In this document: positions 17,962 to 26,685 of the stretch, in pieces
How positions within the stretch are numbered: position 1 is the first letter of the stretch
Layout of the letters: each line of letters starts with the position of its first letter
From: Bradyrhizobium campsiandrae
GTDB taxonomy: Bacteria; Pseudomonadota; Alphaproteobacteria; Rhizobiales; Xanthobacteraceae
Assembly: GCF_014529705.1 (NCBI RefSeq)
Contig: NZ_JAANIH010000015.1
Coordinates: forward strand, 1-64,000
Length of the DNA: 64,000 nt
Reading direction: 5' to 3'
Notes under the pieces: generated by a model
The model's database searches: none
The model's input: only the letters and a program-made list of their open reading frames with translations
Told to the model about the DNA's origin: nothing
Made by a program: the position numbers and the translations under genes

Positions 17962-18900
17962 ATGCTGTCCCGTCGTTTTTCATTGGCTGCTTTTTTGGTG
18001 GCGTGCCTTGCTTCCTCATCGGCTTCGGCCGGTTTGGTGGACGTTACCAGCTACGACATGAATAACGGCAATGGCGCAACGCAGTACACGTTCGGTGCAA
18101 ATTATTTCGATTTCAGCTACACGAACAACACGACGCATACGGTCGACCCGAACGCCAGCAAAAATGGATCGAACCAGCCGATCCCGAACAATGCCGCTCC
18201 CAAGGACGCGCCGCTAACGGGCGGCAAGGGCATCCTCACCGACGGGACGATTGCAACTCAGGTCTACTCGCTCGTGACCGGGGCCACCGGGACGATTCAG
18301 AACAACACGTATCTGAACGGACTACCGACCCAGTATGTCGGGTGGAAATATCAGGACCCGACCATCGCCTTCCATCTGCAACCGGGCAGCAAGGTTGGTT
18401 CGATCTCGCTCTATGTTGCGGCCAACAACCCCGCAATCGGAAACCTCAACGGTCTGGTCGCCGCGCCGCAGAGTGTGCTGTTGAGCGTCGACGGAAAATC
18501 CGTCGCGGTGACGATGAGCGAATCGCTTCTCAATCCGTTTACGGCAATGATTACGTTGACCGGCTTCGGTTCGCTGTCGTCGAGTTCTCTGTTCAGCCTG
18601 ACACTCGAGCGCGGAGCGCTGCAACAGGATGGTATCAATTACCGGGACAATCACGTCGTTGGGCCAAACGCCGGCAAGGTGTGTGATCCCACGTGCTTTA
18701 TCGATAACGATAGCGGCTTCTACGAGAATGCAGTCTTGGGCAACAATGGTCTGGGCTACGAGCCCTGGATCATGTTGAGCGAAGTGCAGTTCTTCACCGC
18801 GGCCGTTCCCGAGCCCTCGACGTGGGTCATGATGATCGCTGGCTTCCTTGGCGTCGGCGCACTGGCTTATCACCGTCGTCGTGAGCTAGCGACCGCCTGA
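17962..18900 (+). CDS. PEPxxWA-CTERM sorted protein
   Basis: A 312-residue exported protein: signal peptide (RRFSLAAFLVACLASSSASA), a long Asn/Thr/Gly-rich body with no domain I recognise, and the tail VPEPSTWVMMIAGFLGVGA followed by YHRRRE. An earlier in-frame TTG at 17944 would add six residues and is less likely than the ATG at 17962. A pair of cysteines (CDPTCF) lies near residue 240. It is the largest of the sorting substrates here. No clear terminator was found after it, unlike the two genes before. Confidence 0.86.
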   Translation: MLSRRFSLAAFLVACLASSSASAGLVDVTSYDMNNGNGATQYTFGANYFDFSYTNNTTHTVDPNASKNGSNQPIPNNAAPKDAPLTGGKGILTDGTIATQVYSLVTGATGTIQNNTYLNGLPTQYVGWKYQDPTIAFHLQPGSKVGSISLYVAANNPAIGNLNGLVAAPQSVLLSVDGKSVAVTMSESLLNPFTAMITLTGFGSLSSSSLFSLTLERGALQQDGINYRDNHVVGPNAGKVCDPTCFIDNDSGFYENAVLGNNGLGYEPWIMLSEVQFFTAAVPEPSTWVMMIAGFLGVGALAYHRRRELATA

Positions 18901-19758
18901 TCATTTGACGCAGCTTCAGCGAAGATTGCTCGCTGAAGGTGCTGTTATCCTTCACCGGTCTTAGAGAGTTCGTGGCGTCAATCCATCTGTGTCGGCCAAG
19001 TCGAGCTGTCTGGCTCTGCGGGCAAGCGAGCATCGTCTGTCAACTATGTTGGGACAGGCTCAGGTGGCCATTCAGCGCTGCTACATGTTGTCGCGCGCCC
19101 TGACGCAGAGATGTCACGCCAGGGAGAAATCCTCCGCGACCCGCCAGTCAATCTGTCGACTCGCCGGCCGAGATGATAAGGGAGGTTCCGGCGCAGAACC
19201 TTTGGCGGAGACATGTGATGATGCCTGACTCGATCACGAGCGTGCTGCTCGCCGCGCTCAACGCGGCCGATGAGGCAGTCGAGCGCGATTCGACGCTGGC
19301 AGAGCCAATTAACGCCGAAGTCGCACCCGCCGCGCAGGCTCTGGCTAATTTCGCCAGACTGTCGATGCCGGATTTTGCGGAAGACCGCCCGAATCGGTTC
19401 GCAGCCACAATCTGCTTGAGCATGGAAAAATTCAGGTCGGCGTCCTGATCGGGCTTGAGCTCGTGGCCAGTCACACCGACTGAACGTCGCCCGCCTTGGT
19501 CCCGTCTGGACGCAGCGTCAATGCCGGCGACGATCGATGGAAGGGTCCTTGTTCGCAAATGATGCGAGCAATTATTCGGCGATTCAGCTATATCTTGCTT
19601 ACGAATCAGTAGTATCCGGTTCGAGTCCCGATTTTCTCAATGGCATCCGGCGCGCGAGAGCTCCTCGCAGCGAGCGATCCTCTGTGGAAATCGGCCGCTT
19701 GCGTCCAGTCTGAAGCTATCCGGACCCGAATTGTTGGCCCCTTGCGGAGAGAACGCAG
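18901..19758. other. Gene-poor interval with a tRNA-like 3' fragment
   Basis: No convincing gene. A frame beginning ATG 19218 (MPDSITSVLLAALNAADE...) gives a 76-residue alanine-rich product and the opposite strand is also open; neither is recognisable. Around 19597-19632 the sequence AATCAGTAG...GGTTCGAGTCC looks like the anticodon-to-T-arm part of a tRNA, but the stems do not pair well and no 5' half is evident. Confidence 0.4.
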
Positions 19759-20376
19759 TTGAAGTTCCTGAAGTCGATTTCATCCGGACTGTTGTTGGGA
19801 CTTGTGGTGTCGTCGGCCCAGGCAGCGATCCTGACCGAAGGATTTACCTTCAAGGGAAAGGCGTACGACATCTCGGGGCAGTTCACTTACGACACTAGCC
19901 TCGGCAATACGCTGCTAAGCATCAACGGTGCAGTCCTGTCGGTCAACAGCGCATCCGCCGGGACCGGGGGGCCGATCAAGCAACTGATCCCAGTGACCGG
20001 TTTTAGCTTCTATCCAAACGGCCCCGGTGACGCATATTTTTCCTACGACAACGTCTTTGATCCAGTTGCGGGCAAATTTACGGGTTCTGGGATTCTATTC
20101 TCGTTCGGCTCGGGAAATTTTGGAAATCTGTATTTTGGACCCGGGGCTTTTTTTTCCACCTGGCTTCCCAATGGCTCGGGGGCTTCGACAACGGTTTGCT
20201 CAGGCGATCTCTACTGCCCAGGTGATTCTGGCAACCTCGACTTCAATGCCGTCGGAGGAGTGCCAGAACCTTCGACTTGGGCGCTGATGCTCTTAGGCTT
20301 TACTGGCATCGCGGCTTTGCGCATCTCCGCCGCCAAGAGAAATAGGCGGCCTCTGCGATTTAGCCAAGAACTCTAG
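19759..20376 (+). CDS. PEPxxWA-CTERM sorted protein (TTG start)
   Basis: A 205-residue exported protein starting at TTG, supported by GGAGAG about ten bases upstream and by a signal peptide right after it (KSISSGLLLGLVVSSAQA). The body is Gly/Ser/Phe-rich. The tail is [21 protein letters not shown] followed by a basic end (AAKRNRRPLRF), slightly off the usual YRRR ending but still exosortase-like. No ATG gives a sensible signal peptide. It stands alone in a gene-poor region; no domain is recognised in the body. Confidence 0.8.
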   Translation: MKFLKSISSGLLLGLVVSSAQAAILTEGFTFKGKAYDISGQFTYDTSLGNTLLSINGAVLSVNSASAGTGGPIKQLIPVTGFSFYPNGPGDAYFSYDNVFDPVAGKFTGSGILFSFGSGNFGNLYFGPGAFFSTWLPNGSGASTTVCSGDLYCPGDSGNLDFNAVGGVPEPSTWALMLLGFTGIAALRISAAKRNRRPLRFSQEL

Positions 20377-21449
20377 ATCTCATATCGAAGCTACCGCCCG
20401 CTCTATTTTCCAGGCCAACTCGGCGCTTTTGATGGACCTCCGAGAGCGCTGCGTCCGAGCTGCGCCGTCTGGGCCATGTGTATTTTCTGTCCATCAGAAT
20501 TGTTGTGCCGTCGCGCGGCCAGAGGAATCTGAAGGTTCGCCCCGTCGGAGTGGCGCCGTGTCGCGGCTGAATCGGCAGAGCCTAGCCCCCGAACCGGTGG
20601 CCTTGTAGCAGGTGATGTCATCCGAGGCCTTGCCTCGCGGCAGGAGAAGCCGCGCTCGCGGGACTTCAAATGAGTCTTCACTTCGCCCTTTGGACCATGT
20701 TACGCGATGACGCATGGCCGCGGATCTTCTCGGGAGTTCCTCCATGCATATCATCGGGACCTGTCTGAATTGCCTGCCGGACACCGGCTGCCTCGGAGTC
20801 AATGGCTTGGTCGCGGTTGCCTTTCTGGGCATATCCTTCGTGTGGGATTGCTCGCGTAAGGCCGGAGCGCGCGGCGCTCGGCGCAATTGCCGCGCTTGCG
20901 GAGCGTCGATCTAAACCTGCCGATGTGTCTTGCGTGTCCGTGCGCCAGCCGCTGCAGGTGCGGTCGCAGTTGGAACCGCGGAGCAAGCGATTAGTCTAAA
21001 GTCGTGGCGCGTCGTGCGGGACTCCCGGCTGCATCACATTCCTCGTTGAGATAGTGTAGCGTGGCGCCACCCGCGACGATGCCGAGATCGCGTGATCGAA
21101 CGCAGCCGTTTATGCAGGGTTCATATTGCCTGTGCATAATGGTTGGTGCAGGTCGCGCCATTGATCGTGAGTGTTCTCCGTGCCGCACCCTGGCCTTCAT
21201 GCATGAATGAACGCCTGTTGATTGACCGTTGGTACGGCATTTGCTTACTCAATGGCGGGGCTGTCGAATGTCCTCTTGTCTGTCGTTGTAGAATAGTGCG
21301 TCCGACGACCTCTTGCTGTCTCACAGGGCTTTGATCGAACCCTGCCAGTTTAGATTAGACCAATTCGGGAATTGCCGGAGCGGTGGTTCGATCGGTTGTT
21401 ATGAAGCTTTGCTATGTAGTCCACTTGATTTGCGGGCGGGGAGATTGTC
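20377..21449. other. Gene-poor interval
   Basis: About 1.07 kb in which all six frames give only short, low-quality open frames; no family resemblance was seen. The one feature supported is the sigma-54-like promoter at 21229. The start of the region could hold decayed coding sequence, but I cannot show it. Confidence 0.4.
21229..21246 (+). promoter_or_regulatory. Candidate sigma-54 (RpoN) promoter
   Basis: TTGGTACGGCATTTGCTT matches the -24/-12 consensus TTGGCACG-N4-TTGC with one mismatch, and the invariant GG and GC are exactly ten bases apart. It points towards the small gene at 21450, about 190 bases downstream. Confidence 0.5.
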
Positions 21450-21617
21450 ATGAAAGGCTTATTTCAGAAGGAGCAGAAGGTTCGCGAGGCCAAGCGTGTG
21501 AAGCGGGCGCCCAAGAAGGCTCCGCCGCCCGAAAGCATCGCGGAGCGCTACTTCGAGGTCTTGCGGCTCAGGCAACGTCTGCTCGAGGCAGACGCATCGC
21601 GAGCCAACCGCCAGTGA
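21450..21617 (+). CDS. Small basic hypothetical protein (55 aa)
   Basis: An ATG with GCGGGGAGA upstream opens a 55-residue frame ending in TGA. The product is highly charged: a Lys/Arg-rich N-terminal half (QKVREAKRVKRAPKKAPPP) and a C-terminal amphipathic helix (ESIAERYFEVLRLRQRLLEA). No signal peptide or membrane segment. Not recognised. The strong ribosome-binding site, the codon pattern and the close spacing to the next small frame (four bases) argue that it is real. A sigma-54-like site lies upstream. Confidence 0.6.
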   Translation: MKGLFQKEQKVREAKRVKRAPKKAPPPESIAERYFEVLRLRQRLLEADASRANRQ

Positions 21618-21621
21618 GGGT

Positions 21622-21720
21622 ATGAACATGCGTTCACTCTACGTGACTTCAATCGTCGTCGGGACGGTTGCTTGGCTATGGGCGTTGACCCAGGGAATCG
21701 TCTGGATTCTCGGTGCCTGA
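21622..21720 (+). CDS. Very small single-pass membrane protein (32 aa)
   Basis: Begins four bases after the previous stop, with GTGAGGGT as a plausible ribosome-binding site, and encodes MNMRSLYVTS then a hydrophobic stretch IVVGTVAWLWALTQGIVWIL. It would be one membrane helix with a short cytoplasmic basic end. Not recognised. The tight coupling to the basic 55-residue protein suggests a two-gene unit. It is short enough to be chance, so confidence is moderate. Confidence 0.45.
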   Translation: MNMRSLYVTSIVVGTVAWLWALTQGIVWILGA

Positions 21721-21768
21721 AGCGCGATGAGACTGGGATGAACAGTCATCGCGCTTGAGGTTTATTGT

Positions 21769-21816
21769 GAGCATGATCTTTTCGGAAAACCGCTTCGCAC
21801 TTTTCCGGATCATGCT
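21769..21816. repeat. Nested palindromic intergenic element
   Basis: AGCATGATC ... GATCATGCT outer arms with CGGAAAA ... TTTTCCG inner arms around an 11-base centre. I know this element as a recurring intergenic palindrome in Bradyrhizobium and relatives. It may act as a terminator for the small gene pair. Confidence 0.7.
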
Positions 21817-21913
21817 TTAGATCTGCTCGGCCGATTTTGCTCGCTAGGCCAATCCTCACTCCGGAGCTGCGGCTGTATCTGAGCCGGCGCGGGCAGCGCT
21901 CCGGAGCTTGAGC

Positions 21914-24508
21914 TCAGTAGTTGATCGAGGTCTGCGCGAAGATGCCTTCGGCCCGCTTGTCGCCGGCAAGCCTGAAGCGGTATTGCAACGTCAATTCCCA
22001 ATAGGAGGGAGGCGCGACGTATTTCGTCTCGCCGAACCAATAGCGGATCGAGCCGCCGAGACCGGCGGAATACGCGTCGTGAATCGCGAATGAATCGTCG
22101 TAGCTCGCCGCGATCACGGCGTGCGGGAAGAACACGAGATTTGTGCTGATCGGGTCCAGACGGAAGCTGTGACCGAAGCGCCCTTCGAACAGGCCAATGA
22201 GCTGCGTCTTCTCGAAGAAGCGATCGACCTCCGTATAGATGTACCAGGTTGGCCAGTGCGTATCGATGGCCCGCAGATCGGTCCCGACCGTGTAGGAATA
22301 GGCTGCTCTCAGCAGCGTGTCGTCTCGCGCCGCATCACCGAGCTTGAACAGCTTGTCGACCTCGAGGACGAGATTGTGCTCCGAGAACGGCTTCCATCGC
22401 GCGCCCACCATGCCCTGCGTCGAGCGCAGCCCAGTGGGGCCCCCTGCTTCGTCGTACAGCGTCTCGAACATCCGGCCGAACACCTCGAAGAGCGCGCCGT
22501 TGCGGTTTCCGAACTCCTCGGGCCGGTAGTAGAGCTCGGTTCCCAGCTGCGACGTATAGGTGCTTGCCGGCGAGTTGATGGTCAGGAAGGGATTGGGAGC
22601 TGAGCCGACCTTGCCGTAGGAAATCGAGCTGTTGACGCCCCACACGCGTGTCAGGTCGGCGACGGTCCGCCGCGTCTCGAACAGCTTCTGGTCATCGATG
22701 TTGATGCGTCCATCTGCCTTCGCATCGATGCCTTCCTTCAGATAGGCGATGGCTTTCGGATTCTGGAACTGCCGCATGGCCGTGTAGCCTGCATCGATCG
22801 TCGCCCGCGGCGGCAGTGCGCCATGGGCCTTCGCGCGATCGAACAATTGCAGTGCGACGCTGTCGTTGCCCACGGCGACTGCGACATAAGCGAGATCCGC
22901 CTCCCGGATCGACCGAAGCTGGCCGCGCGCAATGGCGGCATCGAAGATGGCGCGCGCCTCGGGTTTCCGATCCAGTTCCAGAAGGGTGTTGATCTGGGCC
23001 TGGATCGCTCCGTCCCGCTGCACGTTCGTCCCGGCGAGGCGTTCAGCAGACTGAAAGTCCCGCAGCGCGTCCTCCTTGCGTGCGAGGGCCTGATAGGCGT
23101 AGGCGCGCCGAATGGTGAACTCGTAGTCCAGGCCGGTGCGCGGCAGCGCGCGAAGCGCCCTGGCGGGGTCCCTGACCTTGAGCGCCATGTCGACCAGCGC
23201 CAGACGGACCGTCCGCACCTGGTCGGATGGCAAGCCGCCCTTGAGCGCGGTCTCCCAATCGGACATCGCGCCCCGCTCGTTCTGGATGCGGCTGCGCGCA
23301 AAGCCGCGCTGGGCGTAGATTTCGGGCGTTGCCAGTCCGTCGGCGATCGCCTTGGTCGCGGTGGCCTCGGCCTCGGCCGGCCGACCGGCACTGAGTTGCA
23401 GGTTGATCAGCAGCAGGCGGGTGCTGGCGAGTTCCGGCGTGTCCTCGATGGCCTTCTTTGCCTCGGTGATGGCCTCGCCGTAGTTCTTGGCCCGAGCGGC
23501 CTCAAAGGCCTTGCTGGCGGCCTCCATTCCCTCGGCCTTCTTGTCGATGGGCGTGGCCACGCTCTGGACGGGCGGCGCCTGCAGGCTGCACACCGAGCCG
23601 TAGGGCGTATCGCGACAGTCTTGGACCGGCATCGGCATTGCCTTGCCGTCGCCCTTGAGCGTCGCCTTGCCCTCGGCGACTGCGTCGGCATCGCCGATCC
23701 GCGTCACCACCATCGGGTCGGTCTTGGAATAGTCCTGAAGCAGGGACTGGACAGCACGGAAGTCGCCGGATGCGAGCGCGGCGTCGGCGGCAATGAGGCG
23801 AATGTTCTTCTTCTCGGTGTCGGTGAGGTCTGGCTTGGCCAGTGCTGCATTGAAATCCGCCAGCGCAAGCGTCCGATTGCCGAGCTTCTGATAGACATAG
23901 GCGCGCCAGACGACCGGCACGTAATTGCCGGGATCCAGTTTGATGGCCTCCGAGGCCGTCTCCGCCGCTCCGGCAAGGCTATTGTCGGCAAGCTGCGCTG
24001 CAAGCAGGAGCAGGCGATAGGACATCACGTCCGGACCGTACTCGACGGCCTTGCGGGCAGCACGTATGGCGGCCTTCGGATCGCCGCGCTCGAGCGCCTT
24101 GTAGCCTTCGCCGGCCGGCTGCTGCGCCAGGCGCTGACGAATGCTGGCCTGCCGCCCCTGCAATTCAGGGTTTGCCGAAAAAGTGTCGAGAGCCGCCGAG
24201 GTCGCCTGTTCGGCCGCAGCGAGGTTGCCGGCGGCCACCAACGAGTCGATCAGAAGCAGGCGCAGGCGTAGAATATCGGGCCGCAGCGTGACGGATGTCC
24301 TCGCGCTCGCTGCCGCCTTCTGGAAGTCGCCTTGGCTGAAGGCCTTGTAGGCGTCCTCGGCTACGCTATAGGCCTCGCCTTCGAGTGCGGGTTCGGGGCT
24401 CGCGGTCTGCGCACCGGCGGAGCCGATCAGGACGAAGGACAGCAGCAGGCTGCCAATGACAGCCCGCAGCCGTCGTCGTCTCTGACGTTCTGCATCCCGA
24501 ATAGCCAT
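21914..24508 (-). CDS. TPR protein with NfrA-like C-terminal domain (outer membrane)
   Basis: 864 residues: signal peptide (VIGSLLLSFVLIGSAGAQ, after an unusually long basic start RQRRRRLR), many tetratricopeptide repeats through about residue 600, then a C-terminal beta-rich domain with YSYTVGTDLRAID, WPTWYIYTEVDRFF and YWELTLQYRFRLAGDKR. This resembles the C-terminal domain of NfrA, the phage N4 receptor and part of a polysaccharide secretion system, and the general plan of BcsC/PgaA exporters. The likely role is polymer export through the outer membrane or support for it. It lies downstream of the acetylation genes on the same strand. Confidence 0.78.
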   Translation of the reverse strand: MAIRDAERQRRRRLRAVIGSLLLSFVLIGSAGAQTASPEPALEGEAYSVAEDAYKAFSQGDFQKAAASARTSVTLRPDILRLRLLLIDSLVAAGNLAAAEQATSAALDTFSANPELQGRQASIRQRLAQQPAGEGYKALERGDPKAAIRAARKAVEYGPDVMSYRLLLLAAQLADNSLAGAAETASEAIKLDPGNYVPVVWRAYVYQKLGNRTLALADFNAALAKPDLTDTEKKNIRLIAADAALASGDFRAVQSLLQDYSKTDPMVVTRIGDADAVAEGKATLKGDGKAMPMPVQDCRDTPYGSVCSLQAPPVQSVATPIDKKAEGMEAASKAFEAARAKNYGEAITEAKKAIEDTPELASTRLLLINLQLSAGRPAEAEATATKAIADGLATPEIYAQRGFARSRIQNERGAMSDWETALKGGLPSDQVRTVRLALVDMALKVRDPARALRALPRTGLDYEFTIRRAYAYQALARKEDALRDFQSAERLAGTNVQRDGAIQAQINTLLELDRKPEARAIFDAAIARGQLRSIREADLAYVAVAVGNDSVALQLFDRAKAHGALPPRATIDAGYTAMRQFQNPKAIAYLKEGIDAKADGRINIDDQKLFETRRTVADLTRVWGVNSSISYGKVGSAPNPFLTINSPASTYTSQLGTELYYRPEEFGNRNGALFEVFGRMFETLYDEAGGPTGLRSTQGMVGARWKPFSEHNLVLEVDKLFKLGDAARDDTLLRAAYSYTVGTDLRAIDTHWPTWYIYTEVDRFFEKTQLIGLFEGRFGHSFRLDPISTNLVFFPHAVIAASYDDSFAIHDAYSAGLGGSIRYWFGETKYVAPPSYWELTLQYRFRLAGDKRAEGIFAQTSINY

Positions 24509-24705
24509 AGCCCCGCAGCAAATCGATTGAAAAACCTGCGCCGATGCAGAATAGCGAAGGACGCGCCTTGGCGAAACCGGAATTCGCCGGTGCCGATAGC
24601 AACGCGTTCAAAACGCACGCTTTTTCCTGGTCATGTTGCCAATATGCTGCGCTTTTTCGCCTGCTTTTTCGGGACCACATTGAGGTTAAGAGTTAATTAA
24701 GCTTT

Positions 24706-25725
24706 TCATCGATTTTTTATGGCTTCGGTCATGCGCGATCGCCAGGCGTCCGCGCTCGAAATGCTGGATGCGGCCCATTCGCCGACGGCGTCTGGTCCGT
24801 TCTGGATCTGCGCCTCGTTGAATTGCCAGACGAGGCATTTGATGGGGTTGCCGGCAAACTCCGCGGATTGGAGATATTGCAGCAGCGTGGCCCATGGTCC
24901 GACGTCGCCGGGATTCCATTTGAGGGCGACGGGCCGGTCGATCCTGTTGGACAGGCGCTGCGGAAACCCAAAATAGGGTTGCACGAAGCTGTTGCCGACA
25001 ACGGCCACAGGCGAGGGATCGGCATCGAGCAATCCTGCGGCCGATTTGACCGCCGTGCGAATGACATAGGCCTCCGGTCCGATGGCGCGCTTGCGTTCGG
25101 GCGCCAGAAAGTTGGCGGCGAGGTCGCCAAGATGCCGGTCGTTGATCCACTCCCCGAGCTGGGCCCCGCTTCCGCGCTTCCCGGGCAGCGGTCCCTCGGC
25201 CGTCACCATCCCGGCCACGAGATCGGCCGTGGCTTCAGCGGCGAAGGTCGTCCAGTGGAAATCGGTGCGGTAAAAGACTTCCTTTTTGTCGGCAATCACG
25301 GATTTGAATGCGTCCCGGACGTCGGGCGAACTGACGCCCGCGGTGCGAAGCTCGGTGACCAGTCGGTCATAGCGCCGGCGCACGAGGTCTGACATGGCCG
25401 AGCCGTCAGGCAACAGGCTTTCATAGTAGCGCGGCTTGAGCGGAACGACGACGACCACCAGCCTGATGTTCTTGGCGGCCAGTTGGCTTGCCGTCTCGGC
25501 AATCAGCTTGATCGACTGCCTTTCGCCTTCCGGCTTGGCCGCGGACAGGCTTTCCCAGCCGGCGAAGAGCCAGTTGGACTTGCCTTCCAGGACGGCGTCG
25601 TTGGCGCGGGTTGGCATTGCCGCCAGCCAGAGAAAGAGTCCTCCTGCCGCCATTATTTTGAGGAATTTAATCACTTGGCGCCGGATAAATTTGAACGGCT
25701 CCGGCACGGGCTGGACAGAAATCAT
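24706..25725 (-). CDS. AlgJ/AlgX-like SGNH acetyltransferase (periplasmic)
   Basis: A membrane-anchored or exported protein (IMAAGGLFLWLAAMPTRAN) with the AlgJ/AlgX/DHHW features: SNWLFAGWESL near the start, YRTDFHWTT carrying the Asp-x-His dyad, and VVGNSFVQPYF, the SGNH-type nucleophile block. Such proteins move acetyl groups onto polysaccharide in the periplasm using acetyl passed by an MBOAT partner. The frame is open to a GTG at 25842; I use the ATG at 25725, but no good ribosome-binding site decides it. A PEP-CTERM gene on the other strand separates it from the second AlgJ-like gene. Confidence 0.75.
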   Translation of the reverse strand: MISVQPVPEPFKFIRRQVIKFLKIMAAGGLFLWLAAMPTRANDAVLEGKSNWLFAGWESLSAAKPEGERQSIKLIAETASQLAAKNIRLVVVVVPLKPRYYESLLPDGSAMSDLVRRRYDRLVTELRTAGVSSPDVRDAFKSVIADKKEVFYRTDFHWTTFAAEATADLVAGMVTAEGPLPGKRGSGAQLGEWINDRHLGDLAANFLAPERKRAIGPEAYVIRTAVKSAAGLLDADPSPVAVVGNSFVQPYFGFPQRLSNRIDRPVALKWNPGDVGPWATLLQYLQSAEFAGNPIKCLVWQFNEAQIQNGPDAVGEWAASSISSADAWRSRMTEAIKNR

Positions 25726-25835
25726 GCAGATCTGGAGGTTGGGACGGCCTGAAGGCCACGATAGCCGAAAACACCTGCACGCCAAAGAGGCGGGCGGTTC
25801 CAGCTTGACACTTAGTATGATTGGATTTTGTTCAA

Positions 25836-25864
25836 TTGACACGGGATGCAGCAGGCGATATGGA
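25836..25864 (+). promoter_or_regulatory. Candidate promoter of the 25906 gene
   Basis: TTGACA, 17-base spacer, TATGGA, in an AT-rich stretch about 40 bases before the ATG. The -10 match is moderate. Confidence 0.35.
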
Positions 25865-25905
25865 TCGCAGATCGATTAAAAATTAAATAATGTGGGAGTG
25901 CTTAA

Positions 25906-26577
25906 ATGAATATTAAAACGACGGCGGCTGCTGTTGTTGTGGCCCTTTCGGCTTTCGGCGCAACCGCGTCTCAAGCAGCGACCCTTACCGGCAACCTGAC
26001 TGCCGACAATCAGTTCTCAGTCTATATCAGTTCGAGCGACTCGACCCTTGGTACGCAGATCGGCTCCGGCAACGATTGGCAACATACCTATTCAATCTCG
26101 ACGAACCTCACCTCGGGCACCTACTACCTCCACATCGTCGGTGACAATTTTGGCGGTCCGGCGACCAGCATGGCCGGTGGTAATCCGGATGCCTTTATTG
26201 GTCAGTTCTCGCTGACGGGCAACTTCGTCTTCGCAAACGGCACCCAGTCCCTCCTGACCAACACGACCAACTGGCGTGCGATGGATGCTACTGGCGGACC
26301 GGGCAATTGGCATTCTGCGCCCGCCGGGACTCCGATCAGCTACGGCACCAATGACACCACGACGATCTGGACCAATGTCAGCGGCGGATTCCGCCCTGGT
26401 ATCGCGGGTCCTGCCCAGTGGATCTGGTCGAGCCCGGACCAAACCGGTGAAACCTACTTGTCCACGACCATCTCCGCCGTTCCGGAGCCTTCGACTTGGG
26501 CCATGATGATCCTTGGCTTCCTCGGTGTCGGCTTCCTTGCGTACCGCAAGTCTGCCGGAAATCTGCGCGTCGCTTGA
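25906..26577 (+). CDS. PEPxxWA-CTERM sorted protein
   Basis: A 223-residue exported protein: signal peptide ([21 protein letters not shown]), a body with many Asn/Thr/Trp ([15 protein letters not shown]) and the tail [19 protein letters not shown] followed by YRKSAGN. GTGGGAGTGC is the ribosome-binding site. It is transcribed against the surrounding acetylation genes, standing between two AlgJ-like genes, and has its own terminator 25 bases after the stop. The body has no named domain I recognise; it may bind polymer. Confidence 0.87.
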   Translation: MNIKTTAAAVVVALSAFGATASQAATLTGNLTADNQFSVYISSSDSTLGTQIGSGNDWQHTYSISTNLTSGTYYLHIVGDNFGGPATSMAGGNPDAFIGQFSLTGNFVFANGTQSLLTNTTNWRAMDATGGPGNWHSAPAGTPISYGTNDTTTIWTNVSGGFRPGIAGPAQWIWSSPDQTGETYLSTTISAVPEPSTWAMMILGFLGVGFLAYRKSAGNLRVA

Positions 26578-26602
26578 GCGGCGTCGACAGAGTTGAAGAT
26601 TG

Positions 26603-26626
26603 AAGGCCGCCGCAAGGCGGCCTTTT
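26603..26626 (+). terminator. Intrinsic terminator after PEPxxWA-CTERM gene
   Basis: Stem AAGGCCGCC / GGCGGCCTT with a 4-base loop and a short T run. Confidence 0.8.
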
Positions 26627-26685
26627 GCTTTTCAGGAAAGAGATTTGACTCCAGAGCCGCTCACGCTCCGGTGGGCCGCATCGTG

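Noticed and set aside
19218..19448. A possible 76-residue alanine-rich protein
   Set aside because: The frame lacks recognisable features and the reverse strand is also open; the surroundings look non-coding.
22823..24271. Open frame of 482 residues on the plus strand
   Set aside because: Antisense to the TPR/NfrA-like protein; no family features.
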